Assembly: GCA_047607345.1 (NCBI GenBank) | Contig: JASGDF010000201.1 | Coordinates: 1-36,027 of the forward strand | Direction: 5' to 3' | Source: Pseudomonas_S sp047607345 | Lineage (GTDB): Bacteria > Pseudomonadota > Gammaproteobacteria > Xanthomonadales > Xanthomonadaceae | DNA length: 36,027 nucleotides | Shown: piece by piece, positions 8,501 to 15,230 of the stretch | Numbering within the stretch: the first letter of the stretch is position 1 | How the letters are laid out: every line of letters starts with the position of its first letter | Notes under the pieces: generated by a model | What the model was told of the DNA's origin: nothing | Database searches by the model: none | The model's input: only the letters and a program-made list of their open reading frames with translations | Made by a program: the position numbers and the translations under genes

Positions 8501-8849
8501 GCCGATGACGCTGACCGCGCAGGCCGGCACCGCGGTGGCCGGGGTGCGCTACAAGGCCTGGCAGCCGGCCAGCGGGCTGCACCCGCGGCTGCCGGTCGAC
8601 GCGCCGCTGCGGTTCGACCTGTACGACCGCTGGAGCGGACGCGCGCTGGGCGGCTGCACCTACCACGTGGCGCACCCGGGCGGGCGCAACTACGCGACCT
8701 TCCCGGTCAACGGCAACGAGGCCGAGGCGCGGCGGCTGGTGCGCTTCCAGGCCGACGGTCACAGTCCGGGCGGCTATGCGCTCGCCGACGAGCCGCGCCC
8801 GGCCGAGTTCCCGCACACGCTCGACCTGCGCCGGCCGCCGGGGATCTGA
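5508..8849 (+). CDS. Transglutaminase-like / DUF2126 (putative amidoligase) fusion protein
   Basis: This is a large 1113-residue protein with no signal peptide. Residues 1 to about 85 look like the bacterial transglutaminase N-terminal domain. A papain-like transglutaminase core follows, with the triad visible as Cys180 (GSCRDSSWLL), His229 (DLHAWAEVYLPG) and Asp245 (GLDPTSG). From about residue 300 to the end runs the DUF2126 region, which Pfam describes as a putative amidoligase; LTMGGEPTFVSID (from residue 328) and the glycine-rich GRHTGTGGGNHVVVGG (about 716-731) are recognisable. Known families suggest peptide hydrolysis or transfer joined to an ATP-dependent COOH-NH2 ligase-like domain, but no substrate is known. 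The ATG at 5508 starts MAIHAAVHHLTHYRY, the normal domain edge. Its TGA overlaps the next ATG by one base, which implies coupling. Confidence 0.9.
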   Translation: MAIHAAVHHLTHYRYDRPVVLGPQVIRLRPAPHSRTRVLSHSLRVSPSRHFVNLQQDPYGNFLARFVFPEPVSELKIEVDLVADMTVYNPFDFFVEELAEQWPFRYPDEIAPDLSIYLTPEPAGPRLRAFLDGVERGPCNTVDFIVALNARVQREIGYVIRLEAGVQTPEQTLALKSGSCRDSSWLLVQALRQLGLAARFVSGYLVQLKPDRVALDGPPGTDHDFTDLHAWAEVYLPGAGWIGLDPTSGLLTGESHIPLAATPHYRNAAPISGGFSGQAEIEFGFDMRVSRVAEHPRITKPFSDESWQALDALGEAVDRALAEQDVRLTMGGEPTFVSIDDFESGEWNTEAVGPTKRAKADALIRRLRERFAPGGFLHYGQGKWYPGETLPRWTFSLYWRKDGEPIWRDPDLVAREDARHPVAGDDAQRLLQAIAGGLGIAPEMVVPAYEDPAEWLLREGKLPDNVDPSNPQLEDAEARSRMVRVFERGLTEPAGYVLPVQRWNSRAQPQGRWRSERWTTRRGRLFLVPGDSPVGYRLPLGALPYLRAADYPHVVPLDPAVEREPLPPAPALETVPLQVPLQAAAAFTAADGRQQARVEQALGEIGGAVRTALSVEPREGHLSVFLPPVESLEDYLDLVAAAEAGARRLGLPVQIEGYPPPQDPRLNVIRVAPDPGVIEVNIHPAASWRECVATTEAIYEDARQTRLGADKFMIDGRHTGTGGGNHVVVGGATPMDSPFLRRPDLLKSLVLHWQRHPSMSYLFSGLFIGPTSQAPRIDEARHDSLYELEIALAQVPAPGAGEAPLPWLVDRLFRNLLADVTGNTHRSEICIDKLFSPDGPTGRLGLVEFRGFEMPPDARMSLAQQLLVRALVARYWARPLDGGCVRWGTALHDRFMLPHYVWADFLDVLDDLARHGFALRPEWFAAQLEFRFPFCGQVEYAGVALELRQALEPWHVLGEQGAIGGTVRFVDSSTERLQVRAEGFNPARHAIACNGRALPMTLTAQAGTAVAGVRYKAWQPASGLHPRLPVDAPLRFDLYDRWSGRALGGCTYHVAHPGGRNYATFPVNGNEAEARRLVRFQADGHSPGGYALADEPRPAEFPHTLDLRRPPGI

Positions 8850-11248
8850 TGCAGGCCTCCGCCGACGTGCTGGCCGCCGACGGCCTGCTGGAGCGCTACC
8901 GCCGGCTGTGCGGTGGTGTGGACGAGATGGTGTCCGCCGACGGCCAGCTGCGTCCGGTGTGGCGGCCGTTCGTGGACCTGATCGCAGGCCTGTCCGCCGA
9001 TGCGCTGTCGGCCCGCTTCGCCCGCGCCGACCAGTACCTGAAGGATGCCGGGGTGTACTACCGCGTCTACGGCCGCGCCGCCGACGCCGACGAGCGGCAA
9101 TGGCCGCTAGCGCCGGTGCCGGTGCTGATCGACGAGGCCGAATGGCGGGGGATCGGCCAGGGCCTGGTGCAGCGCGCCGAGCTGCTCGAACGGATGGCCG
9201 CCGACCTGCATGGCCCGCAGCAGCTGGTCCGCGACGGGTTGCTGCCGGCCGGGCTGATCGCCGCCAATCCTGGCTTCCTGCACCCGCTGGTCGGCCTGGT
9301 CCCGCGCGATGGCCACTATCTGCATTTCCTCGCCTTCGAGCTGGGGCGCGGACCGGACGGACGCTGGTGGGTGCTGGGCGACCGCACCCAGGCGCCCTCG
9401 GGCGCCGGCTTCGCGCTGGAGAACCGGGTGGCCACGATGCGCGCCTTCCCGGACCTGCCGGCGGGCATGCACCCGCACCGGCTGGCCGGCTTCTTCCGGC
9501 ACTTCCGCGAGGCGTTGCTGGCGCAGGCCGGCGGGCGCGCCGGCGAGGTCGCGATCCTGACCCCGGGCGCCGACAACGAGACCTACTACGAGCATGCCTG
9601 GATCGCCCGCTACCTCGGCCTGATGCTGCTGGAAGGCGAAGACCTGAGCGTGCGCAACGGCCGGGTGATGGTGCGCACGGTCTCCGGGCTGCAGCCGATC
9701 AGCGTGCTGTGGCGGCGCCTGGACGCCGTGTTCATGGACCCGCTGGAGCTGAACGCGGATTCGCATATCGGCTGCCCCGGCTTCGTCGGCGCGCTGCGCG
9801 CCGGCAGCGTCTCGGTGGTCAACGCGCTGGGCGCCGGGCTGCTGGAGACGCGCGCGCTGGCCGCGTTCCTGCCGAACATCTGCCAGGCCCTGACCGGCAC
9901 GGACCTGGTGCTGCCGGGCATCGCCACCTGGTGGTGCGGGCAGGCCGAGGCGCGCGAGCAGGTGATCGGCGCGCTGGAGCGGATGATGCTCGGCCCGGCG
10001 CTGGCCACCCAGCTGCCCTACGACGATCCGCAGGCCACGCTGCTGGGCGCGCGGCTGGACCCGGACGACCGCCGCGAGCTGCTGCAACGGCTGCGCCGCG
10101 ACGGCGCGCATTGGGTGGCGCAGGAGGCGGTCACGCTGTCGACCACGCCGGCCTGGGTCGATGGCCGGCTGGAGCCGCGCCCGTTCGTGCTGCGTGCCTA
10201 TGCCGCGCGCACCGCCGAGGGCTGGCAGGTGATGCCCGGCGGCTTCGGCCGGGTCGGCGCGCATACCGACGTGCACGCGATCAGCATGCGCCTGGGCGGC
10301 CAGGCCGCCGACGTGTGGGTGGTCAGCCCGGACCCGGTCAGCCACGAGACCCTGATCACGCCCGGGGTGCTGTCGGCACAGCGCCGGGCCGGCGCCGAGC
10401 TGCCCAGCCGCGCCGCCGAGAACCTGCTGTGGCTGGGGCGCTACGCCGAGCGCAGTGAGACCATCGCGCGGGTCCTGCGCGCCTACCAGGTGCGCCTGGC
10501 CGAGAACCTCAGCCACCCGCCGCCGCTGCTGGAGGCCCTGCGCGCGCACATGCTGCCGATGGAAGTGGACCTGGCGCAGCCGATCCCCGACGGCCTGCTG
10601 CGCAGCTTCGACGGCGCCAGCCTCAGTGCTGGCCGCATCCGCGACCGCTTCTCGCCCGACGGCTGGGCGGCGCTGCACGACCTGTCGACCACCGCCTACC
10701 GCTTTTCGCGCAAGGTGGTATGCGGCGACGACGCCAGCCGCGCGGCGACCGTGCTGCTGCGCAAGCTGGCCGGTTTCTCCGGCCTGCTGCACGAGAACAT
10801 GTACCGCTCCCCTGGCTGGTGCTTCCTGGAGATCGGCCGTCGCATCGAGCGCGGTCTGCAGGTCGCGCAGTTGCTGGCGCTGCTCGGCGAGGCGCAGGCG
10901 CCGGACGGTTTGCCGCAGGCGTTGCTGGAGATCGGTGACAGCGTGATGACCTATCGCAACCGCTACGGTGTGCAGACCGAGCCGGCCAACGTGATCGACC
11001 TGCTGGCGCTGGACCCGCGCAATCCGCGCGCGGTGATGTTCCAGCTCGAGGCGTTACAGGCCCAGTTCGCGCAACTGCCGGCCACCGCGAGCGCATCCGG
11101 CCGGGACGGGCTGGCCAGGCAGCTGCTGCGCCTGCATGCCGGCCTGTCGCTGCGCGATCCCGACGCGCTGGCGCCGGCCGAGCTGCGGCAGCTGGCCGAG
11201 GATATCGGCGGGCTATACGTGCAACTGGCCCAGGTCTACTTCCACTGA
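8849..11248 (+). CDS. Circularly permuted ATP-grasp / alpha-E fusion protein
   Basis: This 799-residue protein joins two domains that are separate genes at 20651-23040. Residues about 60-450 form a circularly permuted type 2 ATP-grasp domain; LGDRTQAPSGAGFALENR and the acidic DPLELNADSHIGCPG segment are typical. From about residue 515 comes the alpha-E domain, a helical domain named for its ER motif, here RYAERSETIARVL with Glu534-Arg535 and a second IERGLQVAQLL. ATP-grasp enzymes form amide bonds through acyl phosphates; for this subfamily the product is unknown. It starts one base into the previous stop and the next gene begins 8 bp after its end, so the three genes form one unit. The domain order matches the split gene pair, so the fusion is natural rather than an assembly error. 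Confidence 0.9.
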   Translation: MQASADVLAADGLLERYRRLCGGVDEMVSADGQLRPVWRPFVDLIAGLSADALSARFARADQYLKDAGVYYRVYGRAADADERQWPLAPVPVLIDEAEWRGIGQGLVQRAELLERMAADLHGPQQLVRDGLLPAGLIAANPGFLHPLVGLVPRDGHYLHFLAFELGRGPDGRWWVLGDRTQAPSGAGFALENRVATMRAFPDLPAGMHPHRLAGFFRHFREALLAQAGGRAGEVAILTPGADNETYYEHAWIARYLGLMLLEGEDLSVRNGRVMVRTVSGLQPISVLWRRLDAVFMDPLELNADSHIGCPGFVGALRAGSVSVVNALGAGLLETRALAAFLPNICQALTGTDLVLPGIATWWCGQAEAREQVIGALERMMLGPALATQLPYDDPQATLLGARLDPDDRRELLQRLRRDGAHWVAQEAVTLSTTPAWVDGRLEPRPFVLRAYAARTAEGWQVMPGGFGRVGAHTDVHAISMRLGGQAADVWVVSPDPVSHETLITPGVLSAQRRAGAELPSRAAENLLWLGRYAERSETIARVLRAYQVRLAENLSHPPPLLEALRAHMLPMEVDLAQPIPDGLLRSFDGASLSAGRIRDRFSPDGWAALHDLSTTAYRFSRKVVCGDDASRAATVLLRKLAGFSGLLHENMYRSPGWCFLEIGRRIERGLQVAQLLALLGEAQAPDGLPQALLEIGDSVMTYRNRYGVQTEPANVIDLLALDPRNPRAVMFQLEALQAQFAQLPATASASGRDGLARQLLRLHAGLSLRDPDALAPAELRQLAEDIGGLYVQLAQVYFH

Positions 11249-11256
11249 GCCCGCCG

Positions 11257-12129
11257 ATGCGATACGACGTCCGCCTGCGCCTGCACTACGACTACGAGCA
11301 TCCGGCCGCCGGGCACCACCTGGTGCGGGTGCTGCCGCGGGCCCTGCCGGGCATGCAGTGGTTGCAGCAGACCCAGCTGCGCTTCGATCCGCAGCCGGAG
11401 GAACAGGAGGAATTCGGCGATTTCTTCGGCAATCGCGTGGCCTCGATCGCGCTGCGCACGCCGCATCGCACGCTGGACGTGGAGATGCGCGCGATGGTGA
11501 CGGTGGCGCGCGCGCAGCCGCCGCTGGACCTGTCGCCCGACCTGGCCGGCCTGCGCGCCGAACTGGCCACGCTGCGCTCGCTGGCGGCCGATTCGCCCTG
11601 CCATTTCCTGGCCGCAAGCCCCCGGGTGCCGCTGCTGGGACGGGTCAGCGCCTACGCCGCCGCCAGCCTGCGCGCCGGCAGCGTGCTGGCGGTCGCCCAG
11701 CAGCTGGGCCGGCGCCTGCGCAACGACTTCGCCTACGACCCGGAAGCTACCGAGGTCGATACCCCGGTGGCCCGCGCCTTCGACATGCGTCGCGGCGTCT
11801 GCCAGGACTTCAGCCACATCATGATCGCCGGCCTGCGCGGGCTGGGCATCCCGGCCGGCTACGTCAGCGGCTTCCTGCGCACGCTGCCGCCGCCGGGCGA
11901 GCCGCGCCTGGAGGGCGCCGACGCCACCCATGCCTGGGTGCGGGTCTGGTGCGGCCTGCAGATGGGCTGGCAGGACTTCGACCCGACCAACGCCATCCCC
12001 GCCGGCGACGACCACATCACCATCGCGCACGGCCGCGACTACGGCGACGTCGCACCGATCGTCGGGGTGTTGAAGACCTCCGGCGCGCATGAGGCCAGCC
12101 AGGCGGTGGACGTGCTGCCGCTGGAATGA
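11257..12129 (+). CDS. Transglutaminase-like cysteine peptidase family protein
   Basis: The 290-residue protein has an N-terminal transglutaminase beta domain (about residues 1-85, beginning YDVRLRLHYDYEHPA) and a C-terminal transglutaminase core. The catalytic triad is complete: Cys182 in GVCQDFSH, His225 in ATHAWVRVW and Asp242 in FDPTN. There is no signal peptide, so it is likely cytoplasmic. Bacterial members near ATP-grasp and alpha-E genes are thought to act as peptidases or transferases on the ligase product (proposed from comparative genomics). It starts 8 bp after the ATP-grasp/alpha-E fusion. It differs from the first gene of the unit in lacking the DUF2126 extension. Beyond the stop lies a repeat-rich intergenic region. 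Confidence 0.92.
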   Translation: MRYDVRLRLHYDYEHPAAGHHLVRVLPRALPGMQWLQQTQLRFDPQPEEQEEFGDFFGNRVASIALRTPHRTLDVEMRAMVTVARAQPPLDLSPDLAGLRAELATLRSLAADSPCHFLAASPRVPLLGRVSAYAAASLRAGSVLAVAQQLGRRLRNDFAYDPEATEVDTPVARAFDMRRGVCQDFSHIMIAGLRGLGIPAGYVSGFLRTLPPPGEPRLEGADATHAWVRVWCGLQMGWQDFDPTNAIPAGDDHITIAHGRDYGDVAPIVGVLKTSGAHEASQAVDVLPLE

Positions 12130-12152
12130 GCGTCGGGCACGAGGATCCCGTC

Positions 12153-12172
12153 ATTCCCGCGAAAGCGGGAAT
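12153..12172. repeat. Dispersed hairpin repeat, GAAA-loop copy
   Basis: A perfect 8-bp stem, ATTCCCGC with GCGGGAAT, closes a GAAA tetraloop, and the flanks are CCCGTC and CCATG. The same unit in reverse orientation is found split at 12219-12234 and 12462-12480. Similar ATTCCC..GGGAAT hairpins are widespread intergenic repeats in proteobacteria. It lies 23 bp after the transglutaminase stop and could also stall or protect transcript ends. Confidence 0.8.
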
Positions 12173-12234
12173 CCATGGGCCTTCGTGAAGGCTGCGATGA
12201 TCGGATCGGATGTCCAAGGATTCCCGCTTTCGCG

Positions 12235-12461
12235 CACTACTGTCCGGAGAAATCCTGATCGTCGCTCCCGCGCAGGCGGGAGCCCAGTGACTTGCGCGGC
12301 AACCTGCACGAAAGTCCCTGGATCCCCGCCTGCGCGGGGATGACGAGGGGAGAGATAGGTGCGCAAGCCACGATTCGAGTCCCGAGCCGGTCCGAATACG
12401 GGAAGTCCTTGCCCCCCAAGCCTGGCACGCCGCCTTCCCAAAAGTTCCCCGCACAGTAGTG
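12235..12461. mobile_element. MITE-like 227-bp insertion within a hairpin repeat (candidate)
   Basis: The segment begins CACTACTGT and ends ACAGTAGTG, a perfect 9-bp terminal inverted repeat. It is flanked by identical 10-bp direct repeats, CGCTTTCGCG, at 12225-12234 and 12462-12471. Removing the segment plus one direct repeat restores an uninterrupted hairpin repeat, GGATTCC + CGCTTTCGCG + GGAATGACG, which is the reverse complement of the copy at 12153-12172 including the flank. Inside is the two-hairpin element 12261-12345 and about 115 bp of unassigned DNA with no convincing gene. No transposase is encoded. A non-autonomous insertion is inferred; recombination between two hairpin repeats is the alternative, because the direct repeat is itself part of the repeat unit. 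Confidence 0.5.
12261..12345. repeat. Two-hairpin composite repeat, copy 1
   Basis: Hairpin GCTCCCGC/GCGGGAGC with loop GCAG (12264-12283) and hairpin ATCCCCGC/GCGGGGAT (12322-12341) are separated by 38 bp. The whole unit, including the spacer, matches the opposite strand of 34666-34749 at roughly nine of ten positions by eye, with a few single differences and a short gap. A conserved spacer shows that the pair moves or is copied as one unit and not as two independent hairpins. Confidence 0.8.
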
Positions 12462-12491
12462 CGCTTTCGCGGGAATGACGAATCGGAAGTC

Positions 12492-14063
12492 CTAGCCCAG
12501 CCACCCCGCGCAGCCGCCGCCGCAGTCCTGCTGCATCTTCTGGCGCAGGCGTGCTAGCACCTCGTCGCCGTGGTGGTCGCGGCTCCAGGCCTGCAGCGAC
12601 TTGCCCAGGGTGTCGAAGCGCTGGCGGGTGCGCTGGTGGTAGCCCTCCGGCTGTCCGGCCAACTCGCCGATCACCTGGCCGGCGGCGGCCTCGATGCCGG
12701 CCTTGTCGTCCGGGCTGAGCCGCAGCAGGCCGTCGACATAGAGCACGCCCCACTGCACTCGCGTGGCCGGCCCTTCGGCCGCCTGGTAGGCCTGCTGCAG
12801 CCATGACAGCGCGGCGGCCTTGTCGCCGCGCGCCTCGGCGTAGTCGGCCAGCTCCGGCATGTAGTAGTACGGGGTCTTGCTGCGCTTGAGCTCGGCCTGC
12901 AGCAAGCGCTCGGCGCCGGCGCGGTCGCCGGCCTTGTCGAGCAGGCCGGCGGCGGTGCTGAGGGTGGACTGGCGCTCGTAGTCGGTGGTGGCGGCCTGGT
13001 CGGCCCAGGCCACGCGCTGGTGCACCTTGGCGGCCAGCGCCTGCGGCAGCGGCGTGTCCGCGTCGAGGTCCTCGCCCCGAGCCAGGCGGGCCAGCTGGAG
13101 GTCGGCGGAGGTCGTGCCCAGGCGGTCGCTGATCGGCAGGCTCGCATCGGCGTAGATCGCGTCCAACGCCTTGGTCAGCGCGGCGGAGAGCCGTTCGCGC
13201 TGCGCCGCGTCGGTCGCCGCCGCGCGCACCAGCCCGGCGGCGGAATAGCTGAGCGTGCCACGGTTGGCACGCACCTCGGCTGGGTCGGCGAGCACCGCCT
13301 CCAGCAGCGCGCGGTTGGCGGCCAGGGCTTCGGGAGGGAGGTTGGCGGCGTCCTGCTTGCGCTGGCGGGAGGCCAGCGCGAGCAGGGCGAAGCGACGTTG
13401 CAGCGCCGGCTGCGGCGCGGCGCGCGCCAGCTGCTCCAGTACCGCGGAGCTGTCCTGGTCCTTGACCAGGCGATTGGCGTCCACGCTCCAGCCGTACTCG
13501 CCCAGCAGCGTCCAGTCGTCGGCGCCGAGCTTGCCCGGATCGTGCAGCGCCTGCTGCAGCAACTGCTCGGAGGTGGTGGTGCGGCCTGCGGCCACGCGCA
13601 GCACTTCGGTCAGGCGCGCGATGTCGCTGTCGCCGGCCAGCCGGGTGATCTCGCTGCGATCCGGACGCAGCACGATGATCGTGGGATAGCCCTTGATCCC
13701 GAAGCGCTCGCCCCAGGCCTGGGCGCCGTCGGAATCGCCGTCCAGATGCACCGCGACGAACTGGCGGGTACGCGCGATGAAATCCGGGTCCTTGAACAGC
13801 GTCGCCTTGAGCCGGTTGCAGGGCGGGCACCAGACCGCGCCCCAATACAGCAGGATCGGCTTGCCGCTCTCGGCAGCCTCGGCGAAGGCATCCTGCACAT
13901 CGCCCTCGCGCCAGGCGATCCCGGTGGCGGGCTGGGCAGCGGGCGGGGTGGTTGGGGCGGTGGGCACGTCGGCGGCCGGCTCGGAGCGATTGCAGGCACC
14001 CAGCGCCAGCACGGCGGACAGGCAGGCGGCGGACAGCAGGGTGGCACGGACAGGACGGCGCAT
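12492..14063 (-). CDS. Thioredoxin-domain lipoprotein with TPR-like C-terminal region
   Basis: The 523-residue product begins with a lipoprotein signal whose lipobox is LGAC, lipid cysteine Cys24, so it should sit on the periplasmic side of a membrane. After a proline-rich linker, a thioredoxin domain (about residues 48-165) carries the redox motif WCPPC with Cys79 and Cys82 and the cis-proline loop GYPTIIVL. The remaining about 350 residues are helical, alanine-rich and repetitive, with TPR-like segments. The protein ends with a second cysteine pair, CGGGC at 514-518. The ATG at 14063 fits the arginine-containing n-region; the frame stays open upstream to 14120 without signal character. It is likely a thiol-disulfide or scaffold protein. 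It lies 96 bp downstream of the SBF-like transporter on the same strand. The substrate is not known. Confidence 0.85.
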   Translation of the reverse strand: MRRPVRATLLSAACLSAVLALGACNRSEPAADVPTAPTTPPAAQPATGIAWREGDVQDAFAEAAESGKPILLYWGAVWCPPCNRLKATLFKDPDFIARTRQFVAVHLDGDSDGAQAWGERFGIKGYPTIIVLRPDRSEITRLAGDSDIARLTEVLRVAAGRTTTSEQLLQQALHDPGKLGADDWTLLGEYGWSVDANRLVKDQDSSAVLEQLARAAPQPALQRRFALLALASRQRKQDAANLPPEALAANRALLEAVLADPAEVRANRGTLSYSAAGLVRAAATDAAQRERLSAALTKALDAIYADASLPISDRLGTTSADLQLARLARGEDLDADTPLPQALAAKVHQRVAWADQAATTDYERQSTLSTAAGLLDKAGDRAGAERLLQAELKRSKTPYYYMPELADYAEARGDKAAALSWLQQAYQAAEGPATRVQWGVLYVDGLLRLSPDDKAGIEAAAGQVIGELAGQPEGYHQRTRQRFDTLGKSLQAWSRDHHGDEVLARLRQKMQQDCGGGCAGWLG

Positions 14064-14123
14064 CGGACGAGGGCGGATGGAGGGACGCCCACTGTAGGCG
14101 CCGCCGCCGGCTTGGCACATGAC

Positions 14124-14149
14124 GGCTGGGCATGTGCATATGCCCAGCC
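14124..14149. terminator. Strong hairpin after the SBF-like transporter gene
   Basis: Perfect 10-bp arms, GGCTGGGCAT and ATGCCCAGCC, enclose a 6-nt loop and begin about 10 bp after the transporter stop on the minus strand. No T-run follows, so it is a Rho-independent terminator only in a loose sense. It may instead protect the 3' end of the message or be a binding site ahead of the lipoprotein gene. Confidence 0.45.
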
Positions 14150-14159
14150 GCGCGCGGGT

Positions 14160-15146
14160 TCAGGGCCTGGCGGCTCCGGCCGCACTGCGCGCGTAGCGCG
14201 CGGCGACGAACGCGCAGACGATCAGCTGCAACTGGTGGTACAGCATCACCGGCAGCACGATCGCGCCCAGGCTGCCGCCGGCGAACATCACCTTGGCCAT
14301 CGGCACGCCGGTCGCCAGGCTTTTCTTGGAGCCGCAGAACACGATCGGGATCTCGTCGAAGCGCGAAAAGCCCAGCCGCCGCGCGATCAGGCTGATCAGC
14401 GTCATCGCCACCGCCAGCAGCACCGCCGCCACCGCCAGCACGCCCAGCAGCGCCGGCAGCGGGGTCTTGTGCCACAGCCCTTCCATCACCGCCGCGCTGA
14501 AGGCGGTGTAGACCACCAGCAGGATCGTGCCCTGGTCGGTGTAGCGCAGCACCGCGCGGTGGCGCTCGACCCACTTGCCGATCCACGGGCGCAGCAGGTG
14601 CCCGGCCAGGAACGGTACCAGCAGCTGCAGCAGGATCTTGCCGATCGCCTCGGCCGGGTGCGCCATGCCGCCCTGGGTGCCGACCAGCAGGCTCATCAGC
14701 AGTGGGGTGAGGAACACCCCGAGCAGGCTCGACAGCGAAGCCGCGCAGACCGCCGCCGGCAGGTTGCCACCGGCCATCGAGGTGAACGCGATCGAGGACT
14801 GCACGGTGGACGGCAGCGCGCACAGGAACAGCACGCCGATGAACAGGTCCGGGGTCAGCAGCGCGTGCGAGAGCGGCTTGGCGAGCAGGCCCAGCAGCGG
14901 ATAGAGCACGAAGGTGCTGGCCAGGATCACCAGGTGCAGCCGCCAGTGCAGCGCGCCGGCCTTGACCGCCTCGCGCGAGAGTCGCGCGCCGTGCAGGAAG
15001 AACAGCGCGGCGATCGCGATGTCGGTGACGTCGTCCATCACCACCGCGGCGGTACCGGAGATCGGCAGCAGCGAGGCCAGCGTGACCGTGCACAGCAGCG
15101 CCAGGGTGAAGGGATCGATGCGCAGCCGCGTCAGCCAGTTCTTCAT
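14160..15146 (-). CDS. SBF-like (bile acid:sodium symporter superfamily, YfeH-type) transporter
   Basis: This is a 328-residue membrane protein with about ten hydrophobic helices. It matches the YfeH-like branch of the SBF family: an early FFLHGARLSREAV segment, LCALPSTVQSSIAFTSMAGGN near residues 108-128, the second helical break FCGSKKSLATGVPMAKVMF near residues 269-287, and LPVMLYHQLQLIVCAFVAARY at the end. Such proteins are secondary transporters for organic anions; the substrate of this branch is not firmly known. It starts 84 bp after dnaG and could be read from its own promoter, since TAGAAT lies in that gap on the minus strand; no good -35 box was found. Length is typical. Confidence 0.9.
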   Translation of the reverse strand: MKNWLTRLRIDPFTLALLCTVTLASLLPISGTAAVVMDDVTDIAIAALFFLHGARLSREAVKAGALHWRLHLVILASTFVLYPLLGLLAKPLSHALLTPDLFIGVLFLCALPSTVQSSIAFTSMAGGNLPAAVCAASLSSLLGVFLTPLLMSLLVGTQGGMAHPAEAIGKILLQLLVPFLAGHLLRPWIGKWVERHRAVLRYTDQGTILLVVYTAFSAAVMEGLWHKTPLPALLGVLAVAAVLLAVAMTLISLIARRLGFSRFDEIPIVFCGSKKSLATGVPMAKVMFAGGSLGAIVLPVMLYHQLQLIVCAFVAARYARSAAGAARP

Positions 15147-15230
15147 TTCAGCCCTTGTGAGAGAGGGGGTGCGGAATCCGGATATTCTAGATGCCGGTTG
15201 CTGCCATGACGGCGCTGCCGGGAGCCGGCG

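Noticed and set aside
4233..8816. A 1527-codon open frame on the minus strand
   Set aside because: It is antisense to ctaA, ctaB and the transglutaminase/DUF2126 gene, is dominated by Arg, Gln, His and Ala, and shows no domain; it is a GC-driven shadow of the forward genes.
12148..12480. Possible CRISPR array because of repeated hairpins
   Set aside because: The repeats are of different kinds, alternate in orientation, have irregular spacing and no unique spacers of constant size; no cas gene is near.
12151..15209. Long open frames on both strands over the lipoprotein and transporter genes (12151-15093 minus, 13020-15209 plus)
   Set aside because: Low-complexity Arg/Gly/Ala-rich translations without motifs, overlapping clearly recognisable genes in other frames.
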